Part shown: positions 46,688 through 54,163 of the stretch, piece after piece
How the letters are laid out: each line of letters starts with the position of its first letter
Position numbering within the stretch: position 1 is the stretch's first letter
Source of the DNA: Pontimicrobium sp. SW4
GTDB lineage: Bacteria; Bacteroidota; Bacteroidia; Flavobacteriales; Flavobacteriaceae
Assembly: GCF_039954625.1 (NCBI RefSeq)
Contig: NZ_CP157199.1
Coordinates: forward strand, 3,038,001 to 3,102,000
Reading direction: 5' to 3'
Length of the DNA: 64,000 nucleotides
Position numbers and translations under genes: made by a program
Notes under the pieces: generated by a model
Seen by the model: only the letters and a program-made list of their open reading frames with translations
What the model was told of the DNA's origin: nothing
Database searches by the model: none

Positions 46688-47875
46688 CTAGTTTAAAATG
46701 GCCGCAATTCCAGGAAGTGTCTTTCCTTCTAGGCTTTCTAGCATTGCACCACCTCCTGTACTTACATAACTTACCTTATTTTGAAATCCAAATTGCTTTA
46801 CCGCAGCCACAGAGTCTCCTCCTCCAACTAAAGAAAATGCTCCTTTTTTGGTTGCTTGTGCAATAGAATCTCCTAAAGCTATAGTGCCACTTGCAAAATT
46901 TTCCATTTCAAAAACACCTAAAGGGCCATTCCATAAAATAGTTTTACACTGGTTAACTATATTGTCGAACAACACTATCGATTTCGGACCGCAATCTAAT
47001 CCTTGCCACCCTTTTGGAATATTATTTGCGGCAACAATTTGAGTTTTGGCATTATTAGTAAAAGCATCTGCAGCAACCACATCTATTGGTAAATGTATTT
47101 GAACATTTTTGGCTTTGGCTTGCTTTAAAATATCTAGCGCCAATTCCATTTTATCATCTTCGCAAATAGAATCACCTATACTTCCTCCTTGTGCTTTTAT
47201 AAATGTAAATGTCATTCCTCCACCTATAATTAGATGATCAACCTTATCTAAAATATTTTCAATAATAGTAATTTTAGAAGATACTTTTGCACCTCCTAAT
47301 ACTGCTAAAACTGGTTTTTCTCCAGATTCCAATACTCTTCCAATACTCTCAATTTCTTTTGCTAATAGTTTTCCGAAACACTTGTTTTCTGTAAAAAATT
47401 TAGCCACAACTGTTGTAGATGCGTGCGCTCTATGAGCTGTTCCAAAAGCATCATTTACATATATATCTCCTAATTTGGCTAATTGGTTTGCAAATGTTTC
47501 GTCTCCTTGTTTCTCCTCTTCATGGAAGCGTAAGTTTTCTAATAATAATATTTGACCAGGTTCTAGATTTGAAGCAGCAGTTTCAGCTTCTTTACCAATA
47601 CAATTGTTTGAAAATTTTATTTCTACTCCTATAATTTCTTCAACTTTATTTACAATGTGCTTTAATGAAAATTCTTCTTGTGGTCCTTTTGGTCTCCCTA
47701 AATGCGACATTAATATACAACTGCCACCATCTTCTAATATTTTTATTATTGTTGGTTTTGCTGAAATAATTCGAGTGTCATCCGTAACTTCAAAAACATC
47801 ATTTAAGGGTACATTAAAGTCTACTCTAATAAGTGCTTTTTTGTTTTCAAAGTTAATATCATCAATAGTTTTCAT
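46688..47875 (-). CDS. pgk: Phosphoglycerate kinase
   Basis: This glycolytic enzyme transfers phosphate from 1,3-bisphosphoglycerate to ADP. From the ATG it has 395 residues, with RVDFNVPL near the N-terminus, [12 protein letters not shown] in the middle and [13 protein letters not shown] near the end. A TTG lies two codons upstream, but the ATG is the family start. The promoter box is perfect. Confidence 0.98.
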   Translation of the reverse strand: MKTIDDINFENKKALIRVDFNVPLNDVFEVTDDTRIISAKPTIIKILEDGGSCILMSHLGRPKGPQEEFSLKHIVNKVEEIIGVEIKFSNNCIGKEAETAASNLEPGQILLLENLRFHEEEKQGDETFANQLAKLGDIYVNDAFGTAHRAHASTTVVAKFFTENKCFGKLLAKEIESIGRVLESGEKPVLAVLGGAKVSSKITIIENILDKVDHLIIGGGMTFTFIKAQGGSIGDSICEDDKMELALDILKQAKAKNVQIHLPIDVVAADAFTNNAKTQIVAANNIPKGWQGLDCGPKSIVLFDNIVNQCKTILWNGPLGVFEMENFASGTIALGDSIAQATKKGAFSLVGGGDSVAAVKQFGFQNKVSYVSTGGGAMLESLEGKTLPGIAAILN

Positions 47876-47905
47876 ACTCAATTAATTGTTTTTAAAATCT
47901 GATTT

Positions 47906-47913
47906 CAAATTTA
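47906..47913 (-). promoter_or_regulatory. Predicted -7 box of pgk
   Basis: The minus strand reads TAAATTTG, a perfect match, 30 bases before the pgk ATG. The 174-base divergent spacer with holB is otherwise AT-rich with no gene. Confidence 0.6.
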
Positions 47914-48037
47914 GTAAGCAATATTAATCCTTTTAAGCCTTAAATAATATTTTTTAATGGTTTTTTAAGATTGTATAATGCTATATTATAACTGTGTTTA
48001 TCGTTCCATTTTAGGCTAAAATATTAAAAACATAAGT

Positions 48038-48045
48038 TATATTTG
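48038..48045 (+). promoter_or_regulatory. Predicted -7 box of holB, abutting the start codon
   Basis: TATATTTG is a perfect match and ends only four bases before the ATG. A transcript started here would be leaderless or nearly so. Confidence 0.55.
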
Positions 48046-48049
48046 TACT

Positions 48050-49204
48050 ATGCTTTTTAGTGAAATTATTGGTCAAGAACATCTTAAAAAACACCTCACG
48101 CATAGTGTAGATAATGGGAGAATTCCGCATGCACAATTATTTGTTGGGAAAGAAGGGACTGGTACATTACCAATGGCTATTGCTTATGCTCAATATATTT
48201 TATGTCAAAATTCAGATGGGGAAAACACTTCTGGGAACGATGCTTGTAATTTAAAGTTTAACAATATATCTCATCCAGATTTGCATTTTGCATTCCCTGT
48301 TGCGACTAACGATATGGTTAAAAAACATCCTGTTTCAAAACTATTTCTTGAGGATTGGCGTAAATTATTAAAGGAGCAGCCCTATTGTAATTTATTTGAT
48401 TGGTATAAACAATTAGGTGTTGATAATAAACAAGGGCAAATTGGTGTAGATGAAGCACATGACATTGTAAAGTCTCTTACTTTAAAATCTTATGAAGGTG
48501 GTTATAAAGTCATGCTTATTTGGATGGCTGAAAAAATGAATATTGCTTGTGCAAATAAGCTACTAAAGTTAATTGAAGAGCCGCCTAGTAAAACGGTTTT
48601 TATTCTAATTGCCGAAGATGAAGAACAGATTATATCTACAATAAAATCTCGTTGCCAAATATTGCATTTTCCACCATTAGCAGAAAATGATATAAAAATG
48701 GCTCTTGTTAAAAAATATAGCATTGATGAAACAGTTGCTATTAAAATAGCACATCAAGCTAATGGAAACTTTAATAAAGCCTGCGATTTAATATATCATG
48801 ATAGCGAAGATTTGCAGTTTGAAGAATGGTTTATATTCTGGATTCGAAGCGCCTTTAAGGCTAAAGGAAATAAAACAGCGATTCACGATTTAATGTCTTG
48901 GAGCGAAGAAATTGCTAAAACAGGTCGAGAAACCCAAAAGCAATTTTTACATTTTTGTTTAGATTTTTTTAGACAAGCATTATTATACAATTACCAAGCA
49001 AACGATTTAGTGTTCATTGAGCCTAAATCTGAAAATTTTAAGCTTGAAAATTTTGCGCCTTTTGTCCATGGCAACAACATCATGGATATTAGCGATGAAC
49101 TACAAGATGCCATCTATCATATTGAGCGCAATGGAAATTCAAAAATTATACTAACCGATTTGTCAATCAAATTAACACGATTGCTTCACAAGAAATCTGC
49201 TTAA
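48050..49204 (+). CDS. holB: DNA polymerase III subunit delta' (clamp loader)
   Basis: Delta' is the stator of the clamp loader. The 384-residue AAA+ protein opens MLFSEIIGQEHLKKHL and has a modified Walker A, LFVGKEGTGTLPMAI, as in delta' subunits that do not hydrolyse ATP, plus KLIEEPPSKTVFIL and STIKSRCQILHFPPL. The Zn-binding Cys set is reduced. It is followed after one base by a lipid kinase gene that starts with GTG. Confidence 0.95.
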   Translation: MLFSEIIGQEHLKKHLTHSVDNGRIPHAQLFVGKEGTGTLPMAIAYAQYILCQNSDGENTSGNDACNLKFNNISHPDLHFAFPVATNDMVKKHPVSKLFLEDWRKLLKEQPYCNLFDWYKQLGVDNKQGQIGVDEAHDIVKSLTLKSYEGGYKVMLIWMAEKMNIACANKLLKLIEEPPSKTVFILIAEDEEQIISTIKSRCQILHFPPLAENDIKMALVKKYSIDETVAIKIAHQANGNFNKACDLIYHDSEDLQFEEWFIFWIRSAFKAKGNKTAIHDLMSWSEEIAKTGRETQKQFLHFCLDFFRQALLYNYQANDLVFIEPKSENFKLENFAPFVHGNNIMDISDELQDAIYHIERNGNSKIILTDLSIKLTRLLHKKSA

Positions 49205-49205
49205 G

Positions 49206-50132
49206 GTGTCGAACTCGAATAAATGGTTCGTTATAATAAATCCAACTTCTGGAAACGGAAAAGCCAAAAAGCATTGGTTAAAAATAAAAGCGAAGCTTGA
49301 AAACAACGAATTTGAGTTTGACTTTCAATTCACTAAAAGTGGTACACATAATGTAAAACTTGTTCATTTTGCTGTAAACAAAGGGTTTAGAAATATTATT
49401 TGTATTGGTGGTGATGGTACTATTCATAATACTATTAATGGTATTATGTCTCAGGAAACTGTTTTTTATTCAAACATATCTGTAGGTGTTATTCCTATTG
49501 GAACAGGTAATGATTGGGTAAAAACTTATAACATTCCTAGAAATATAGATCAAGCTATTAACATTATTAAAAACGGAGCTATTGCACAACAAGATATAGG
49601 AAAAATTGAGTTTATTGATTCTAAAAAACTCCCTGTATTTTTTAATAATTTAGCTGGTATTGGCTTTGATGGCTATGTGGTTAGTAAGGTTGGAAAATAT
49701 AAACATTTTGGGGCTTTAGCCTATCTTATTGGTGCTGTTTTGGGTTTATTTTCATTTAAAAATTTTGAAGTAGAAGTCATTACAAACTCACAAAAAATGA
49801 AAACAAAAAGCCTAATGGTTTTGGTCGGATTGTGCAAATATTCAGGTGGAGGTATGCAATTAACTGAATATGATAGTTCTTTTGATGGCTTATTTGATGT
49901 TAGTGTTGCCAAGAATTTTAGTAAGTTCGAAATTCTAAAAAATATTTTTAAGCTTTTTAATGGAAATATTGTAAATCTAAATAAGGTTAACTCCTTAAAA
50001 ACCAGCAAGATTACAATATTATGTGCTAAAGAAACTACAAAGCCTTTTATTCAAGCAGATGGGGAGTTAATCGGATCCGAAAGCATTAAGGTTTCTATTA
50101 TTCCAAAAGTTTTTTCATTTTATGCAAAATAA
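49206..50132 (+). CDS. Diacylglycerol/lipid kinase family protein (YegS-like)
   Basis: The protein belongs to the DAGK catalytic family that phosphorylates lipids in the membrane. It has 308 residues with the nucleotide motif GGDGT at 68-72, and GTGNDW soon after. The start is GTG, in phase with the holB stop, as no ATG is nearby; the N-terminus NKWFVIINPTSGNGKAKK is family-like. It is probably co-transcribed with holB. The lipid substrate is unknown. Confidence 0.92.
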   Translation: MSNSNKWFVIINPTSGNGKAKKHWLKIKAKLENNEFEFDFQFTKSGTHNVKLVHFAVNKGFRNIICIGGDGTIHNTINGIMSQETVFYSNISVGVIPIGTGNDWVKTYNIPRNIDQAINIIKNGAIAQQDIGKIEFIDSKKLPVFFNNLAGIGFDGYVVSKVGKYKHFGALAYLIGAVLGLFSFKNFEVEVITNSQKMKTKSLMVLVGLCKYSGGGMQLTEYDSSFDGLFDVSVAKNFSKFEILKNIFKLFNGNIVNLNKVNSLKTSKITILCAKETTKPFIQADGELIGSESIKVSIIPKVFSFYAK

Positions 50133-50157
50133 AAAAGCCAAACAAGAATGTTTGGCT
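50131..50157 (-). terminator. Terminator of the OmpH-like gene
   Basis: A 9-bp perfect stem (AGCCAAACA with TGTTTGGCT) with loop AGAA is preceded by a run of A, which gives a T run on the minus strand. The plus-strand side lacks a clear T run, so it mainly ends the minus-strand gene, though it may help end the lipid kinase gene. Confidence 0.8.
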
Positions 50158-50178
50158 TCAATTATACTATAGCTTTTT

Positions 50179-50697
50179 TTATTCCTTGTTTTTATACGCC
50201 TTGTTTAACGCATCCAATACAGCTTGTGTTAAGTCTGCATCATCTGTTCCATACATAACACTTCCCGCTTCATTGCTTCCTAATATGAATTTATAGCCAT
50301 TTGTTTTTCCATAATCTTTAACAAAATCTCTTACCTTTTTTATAAGTGAATCGTTTTTTGATTGACTTTCTTGTGCAATTTGTTGTTGTTCAAATTGAAG
50401 TTGTTGAGAAATAATTTGTTCTTTCTGCTGAAATTCTTGCTGTAGTTTTTGAAGATTAGCTTGCGACATAGTTCTTGCTTTTACTTCCGCAGCTTTAACT
50501 TCTAATTGAAATGCCTGACCTAAGCTATCTCTTCTTTTTTCATACACTTCAATTTTACCTTTTAATTTTGCTTCAATGTCTTTTTTTTCTTGATAGTCGT
50601 TTATTAAAACTGAATTATCTACAAATCCAATTTTTTGAGATTGCTGACATGAAGCAACACTCAAAACTATAATAATAATGCTTACTAGTTTTTTCAT
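50179..50697 (-). CDS. OmpH/Skp-like periplasmic chaperone with lipobox
   Basis: Skp/OmpH proteins are trimeric chaperones of outer-membrane proteins. The 172-residue protein has IGFVDNSVLINDYQEKK at the N-terminus of the mature part and a long Gln/Glu/Lys-rich helix with many QQ pairs. The signal ends SVASC with Cys17, a lipobox, so the mature protein may be lipid-anchored, unlike soluble Skp. The C-terminal part, about 135-165, has GSNEAGSVMYGTDDADLT. It has its own promoter and terminator. Confidence 0.85.
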   Translation of the reverse strand: MKKLVSIIIIVLSVASCQQSQKIGFVDNSVLINDYQEKKDIEAKLKGKIEVYEKRRDSLGQAFQLEVKAAEVKARTMSQANLQKLQQEFQQKEQIISQQLQFEQQQIAQESQSKNDSLIKKVRDFVKDYGKTNGYKFILGSNEAGSVMYGTDDADLTQAVLDALNKAYKNKE

Positions 50698-50720
50698 TTT
50701 TAATTTATATTATAAAGTCG

Positions 50721-50728
50721 CAAAAATA
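50721..50728 (-). promoter_or_regulatory. Predicted -7 box of the OmpH-like gene
   Basis: The minus strand reads TATTTTTG, a perfect match, 24 bases before the ATG. Confidence 0.6.
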
Positions 50729-50926
50729 TAAAAGTAATACTTAGGTATATCTAAAAATATAATTTATCTAATGTATAAGAAAAATTTATAGCAAAAGAAT
50801 GATTCTATACTTTTTGTTTATTAAAAACGAATTGAAATTACGCGTTTTAAGAGCTTAAAAGAAAAACAAAAGGTGTTTGCATGAAATAGCTATAATTACA
50901 TCAATAGAAGGATTCAAAACAACTAA
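50729..50926. other. AT-rich spacer with no gene seen
   Basis: This stretch between the OmpH-like gene and the methyltransferase gene has stops in all frames at short spacing and no clear hairpin with a T run. It may carry the 3' UTR of the mnmG-methyltransferase unit. I see nothing that I can name. Confidence 0.4.
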
Positions 50927-51778
50927 TTACTTGTTCTTAATGATATAAATCAATGAAGAGTATTCTTTCGAACCTCTGGCTTTTAAATTAGAACGGAATC
51001 CAATCCAGAAAGCTTTGATAGGATTCATAAATCCAGATTTATACTTTTCAGAAAGTAGGCTTACATAGTAAGCATCAAATTTCATTGGAAGTGTTTTAAC
51101 AACAGTCATATTTTCATTATCAAAAATGTTTGAAATAGATTTTTGATTGAAATGCCAAAGATGTCTTGGAACATCATAAGCTGCCCAAAACGATTTATAA
51201 TATTGTGCATCAAAACTCTTGTAATTTGGAACAGCAATTATTAAAATTCCATTCTGCTTCAGTAATTTTTTAAGCATTTGTGTTTGCTCTTCAAGTTTTG
51301 GTAAATGTTCTAGTACGTGCCAAAGCGTAATTACGTCAAAATTGTGCTCTTTAAATTGTTGCAGTTTCTCAGTGTTAAAAACAGAATCATTCGTTTTGTT
51401 ATTTGCAATTTTTCTGGCTAAACCATTTGGTTCTATGCCTGAAATTTTCCAATCATTGTCTTTTGCCGCTTTTAGAAAATCTCCTGTTCCGCACCCAATA
51501 TCTAATAGGTTTTTCTCTTCAATGTTTAAGGAATTAATGAGTTTTAATTTTCTATTTAAAGAGACATGTCTAACAAAATGGTAGGCTTTTTCAAACAGGT
51601 TTCTCTTAGAATCCGTATGAGAAATATAATCTTCAGTTTTATAGTATTCAGAAAGGTTTTCTTCGCTTGGTTGCGGATGCGTTTCTAAATAACCATAAGA
51701 CTTATTTAATACAAGCTCAAATACCTCTCCAGAAACCGAGTGGTCTTTTACTTCTAAAAACGATGTGACTTCTTTCAT
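50927..51778 (-). CDS. Class I SAM-dependent methyltransferase
   Basis: The 283-residue protein has a Rossmann methyltransferase domain with motif I LLDIGCGTGDF (about 90-100) and the WHVLEHLP segment. The N-terminal 60 residues contain HPQPSEENLSEYYKTEDYISH, seen in families that methylate sugars or small molecules. It follows mnmG on the same strand with a parS site between them. It is not rsmG, which follows mnmG in many other bacteria. The substrate is unknown. Confidence 0.88.
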   Translation of the reverse strand: MKEVTSFLEVKDHSVSGEVFELVLNKSYGYLETHPQPSEENLSEYYKTEDYISHTDSKRNLFEKAYHFVRHVSLNRKLKLINSLNIEEKNLLDIGCGTGDFLKAAKDNDWKISGIEPNGLARKIANNKTNDSVFNTEKLQQFKEHNFDVITLWHVLEHLPKLEEQTQMLKKLLKQNGILIIAVPNYKSFDAQYYKSFWAAYDVPRHLWHFNQKSISNIFDNENMTVVKTLPMKFDAYYVSLLSEKYKSGFMNPIKAFWIGFRSNLKARGSKEYSSLIYIIKNK

Positions 51779-51788
51779 TTATTACTGA

Positions 51789-51804
51789 TGTTCCACGTGG
51801 AACA
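51789..51804. promoter_or_regulatory. parS: parS site (ParB-binding palindrome), copy 1
   Basis: The 16 bases TGTTCCACGTGGAACA are a perfect palindrome and differ at one position from the classical parS sequence TGTTCCACGTGAAACA. With the flanking bases the palindrome is 18 bp. It lies in the short gap between mnmG and the methyltransferase gene. ParB binds such sites to organise and segregate the origin region. Confidence 0.85.
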
Positions 51805-51812
51805 TATAATAG

Positions 51813-53690
51813 TTATCTTCCCATGTAAACCAATAAGACAGAAATATCATTTGGTGAAACACCACTAATTCTAGATGCTTGTGCAATAGATGTTGGTTGA
51901 ATTTTTTTAAGTTTTTCACGAGCTTCCATACTCATAGATTTAATTTGAGAATAGTCGAAATTATTAGGAATTTTAACGTATTCTAATCTGTTTAGCTTAT
52001 CGGCATTCGTTTTTTCCTTTGCTATATAACCTGAGTATTTTACTTGTATTTCTGTTTGCTCTATAATTTCGGCGTCTAAATTGTTTCCTTGAATGTATGA
52101 TTCTACAGACTCAAACTGTCTCACATCATCAATGGTAATGTTAGGTCTAGCAAACAACTTAAACATTTTATCTTGCTGTTTTACTGGGGCTGAATCTTTG
52201 GCTTCTAAAACTGGATTTGCCTCATCTGGAGTGACACTAGTTTCTCTAAAAAACTGAACAAATTTTTCTGCTTGTTCATGTTTTTCCTCCATGCGTCTTA
52301 AGCGCTTTTCAGAAGCTAGCCCCAATTTAAAACCTTTTGGAGTTAAACGTAAATCTGCATTATCTTGCCGTAACAGAGTTCTGTATTCTGCTCTCGACGT
52401 AAACATTCTATATGGTTCTTCTGTTCCTTTTGTAATTAAGTCATCAACCAAAACGCCTATGTAAGCTTCATCCCTTTTTAAAGTAAAAGGCTCCTTTTCT
52501 TGAACCTTTAAGCTTGCATTTATTCCAGCCATTAGTCCCTGTGATGCGGCTTCTTCGTATCCTGTTGTGCCATTTATTTGTCCAGCAAAATACAGTCCTT
52601 CAACTAGCTTAGTTTCTAATGTGTGTTTTAATTGTGTTGGTGGAAAATAATCGTATTCAATAGCATAACCAGGTCTAAAGAATTTTACGCTTTCAAAGCC
52701 AACCACAGAACGCATTGCTTTAAATTGAACATCTTCAGGCAACGAGGTTGAAAACCCATTAACATAATATTCAACAGTATTCCATCCTTCCGGTTCTACA
52801 AATAGTTGATGCCTGTCTTTATCCGCAAAACGATTAATTTTATCCTCAATTGAAGGACAATAACGCGGTCCTAAACTTTTAATTCTTCCATTGAACATTG
52901 GAGAACGATCAAACCCTTCACGTAGTAAATCGTGAACTTCTGGACTTGTATAAGTCATATGGCAAGAACGTTGTTCTTTCAATGGCTTTGTAATATCTAA
53001 ATAAGAAAATTTTTCAGGATTTTCGTCACCAGGTTGTTCAATCATTTTAGAAAAATCTAATGAGCGTCCATCAACTCGAGGCGGTGTTCCAGTTTTCATT
53101 CGACCTGAATCAAAACCTAAATCAACCAATTGTTCAGTGATTCCAGTTGCAGCTCTTTCACCAGCTCTTCCTCCTCCAAAACTTTTATCTCCAATATGAA
53201 TTAAGCCATTTAAAAAAGTACCATTTGTTAATACAACAGATTTTGCCTTTACTTCAATTCCTAATGATGTTTTAACACCAACAATTTTATCATTCTCAAC
53301 AATTAGACCAGATACCATTTCTTGATAGAAATCAAGGTTTGGTGTTTGCTCCAACATCAACCTCCAGTCTTCTGCAAAACGCATTCTGTCACTTTGTACT
53401 CTTGGACTCCACATTGCTGGTCCTTTAGACTTGTTAAGCATTTTAAATTGAATAGCAGAGGTATCACTAACAATACCGCTGTACCCACCAAGCGCATCAA
53501 TTTCTCGTACAATTTGGCCTTTAGCAATCCCACCCATAGCAGGATTACAAGACATTTGCGCAATGTTTTGAAGGTTCATTGTAATTAATAGCGTCTTGCT
53601 ACCCATATTAGCTGCAGCTGCAGCCGCTTCACTTCCAGCGTGACCGCCTCCAACTACTATAACATCGTATGTATCTAAAAATAAACTCAT
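51813..53690 (-). CDS. mnmG: tRNA uridine 5-carboxymethylaminomethyl modification enzyme MnmG
   Basis: MnmG (GidA) with MnmE modifies the wobble uridine of tRNAs. The 625-residue protein has the FAD motif GGGHAGSE at 14-21, the CNPAMGGIAKGQIVREID motif, GTFLNGLIHIG and YCPSIEDK, and a C-terminal helical domain. The start ATG is preceded by a perfect -7 box, with parS in the 5' leader. Both flanks carry parS sites, consistent with the ancestral origin-proximal place of gidA. Confidence 0.98.
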   Translation of the reverse strand: MSLFLDTYDVIVVGGGHAGSEAAAAAANMGSKTLLITMNLQNIAQMSCNPAMGGIAKGQIVREIDALGGYSGIVSDTSAIQFKMLNKSKGPAMWSPRVQSDRMRFAEDWRLMLEQTPNLDFYQEMVSGLIVENDKIVGVKTSLGIEVKAKSVVLTNGTFLNGLIHIGDKSFGGGRAGERAATGITEQLVDLGFDSGRMKTGTPPRVDGRSLDFSKMIEQPGDENPEKFSYLDITKPLKEQRSCHMTYTSPEVHDLLREGFDRSPMFNGRIKSLGPRYCPSIEDKINRFADKDRHQLFVEPEGWNTVEYYVNGFSTSLPEDVQFKAMRSVVGFESVKFFRPGYAIEYDYFPPTQLKHTLETKLVEGLYFAGQINGTTGYEEAASQGLMAGINASLKVQEKEPFTLKRDEAYIGVLVDDLITKGTEEPYRMFTSRAEYRTLLRQDNADLRLTPKGFKLGLASEKRLRRMEEKHEQAEKFVQFFRETSVTPDEANPVLEAKDSAPVKQQDKMFKLFARPNITIDDVRQFESVESYIQGNNLDAEIIEQTEIQVKYSGYIAKEKTNADKLNRLEYVKIPNNFDYSQIKSMSMEAREKLKKIQPTSIAQASRISGVSPNDISVLLVYMGR

Positions 53691-53693
53691 AAG

Positions 53694-53709
53694 TGTTCCA
53701 CGTGAAACA
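53694..53709. promoter_or_regulatory. parS: parS site, copy 2, in the mnmG leader
   Basis: TGTTCCACGTGAAACA matches the classical parS sequence exactly as I know it from Bacillus. It begins three bases before the mnmG ATG, between the start and the promoter, so bound ParB could affect mnmG transcription. It lies 1905 bases from copy 1. Confidence 0.9.
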
Positions 53710-53728
53710 ATTGTAAAATTAAAGTTTG

Positions 53729-53736
53729 CAAATATA
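53729..53736 (-). promoter_or_regulatory. Predicted -7 box of mnmG
   Basis: The minus strand reads TATATTTG, a perfect match, 38 bases before the mnmG ATG. parS copy 2 lies between it and the start codon. Confidence 0.6.
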
Positions 53737-53755
53737 CATCAAAACAAGCTATATA

Positions 53756-54163
53756 TTAGAACTTATTAAGGTAGTAGTCTTCTTTTTGGCGCATTGCTAT
53801 TTTGTCTTCTTCCTTCTTATCCTTATAGCCGCAATAGTGAAGAATACCATGAATCATTACGCGATGCAATTCATTTTCAAAATCAACCCTAAGTTCTTTA
53901 GCATTTTCTATGACTCTTTCTATAGATATAAATATATCTCCGTGTAGCTCTTTTCCCACTGAATAATCAAAACTGATAATATCCGTAAGTGTATTATGAT
54001 TAAGGAATTCTACATTTAACTTATAAAGATATTCGTCGTCACAAAACACGTAGTTAATATCTCCTTCTTTACAGCCTTCTTCGTTAATTGTATCAACAAC
54101 CCACTTGGAAATTTGTAGGTCATCTTGTAAACGGAAATTGGTTTCGTAGTTAAAACTAATCAT
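53756..54163 (-). CDS. ybeY: Endoribonuclease YbeY (rRNA maturation)
   Basis: YbeY is a metal-dependent RNase in 16S rRNA maturation and ribosome quality control. The 135-residue protein has LNVEFLNHNTLTDIISFDY and HGILHYCGYKDKKEED. The first two zinc His (105 and 109) are present, but the usual third His is Asp115 here, a change I recall as common in Bacteroidota. It overlaps the DUF4175 gene by 8 bases, so the two are co-transcribed, and mnmG follows after 65 bases. Confidence 0.93.
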   Translation of the reverse strand: MISFNYETNFRLQDDLQISKWVVDTINEEGCKEGDINYVFCDDEYLYKLNVEFLNHNTLTDIISFDYSVGKELHGDIFISIERVIENAKELRVDFENELHRVMIHGILHYCGYKDKKEEDKIAMRQKEDYYLNKF

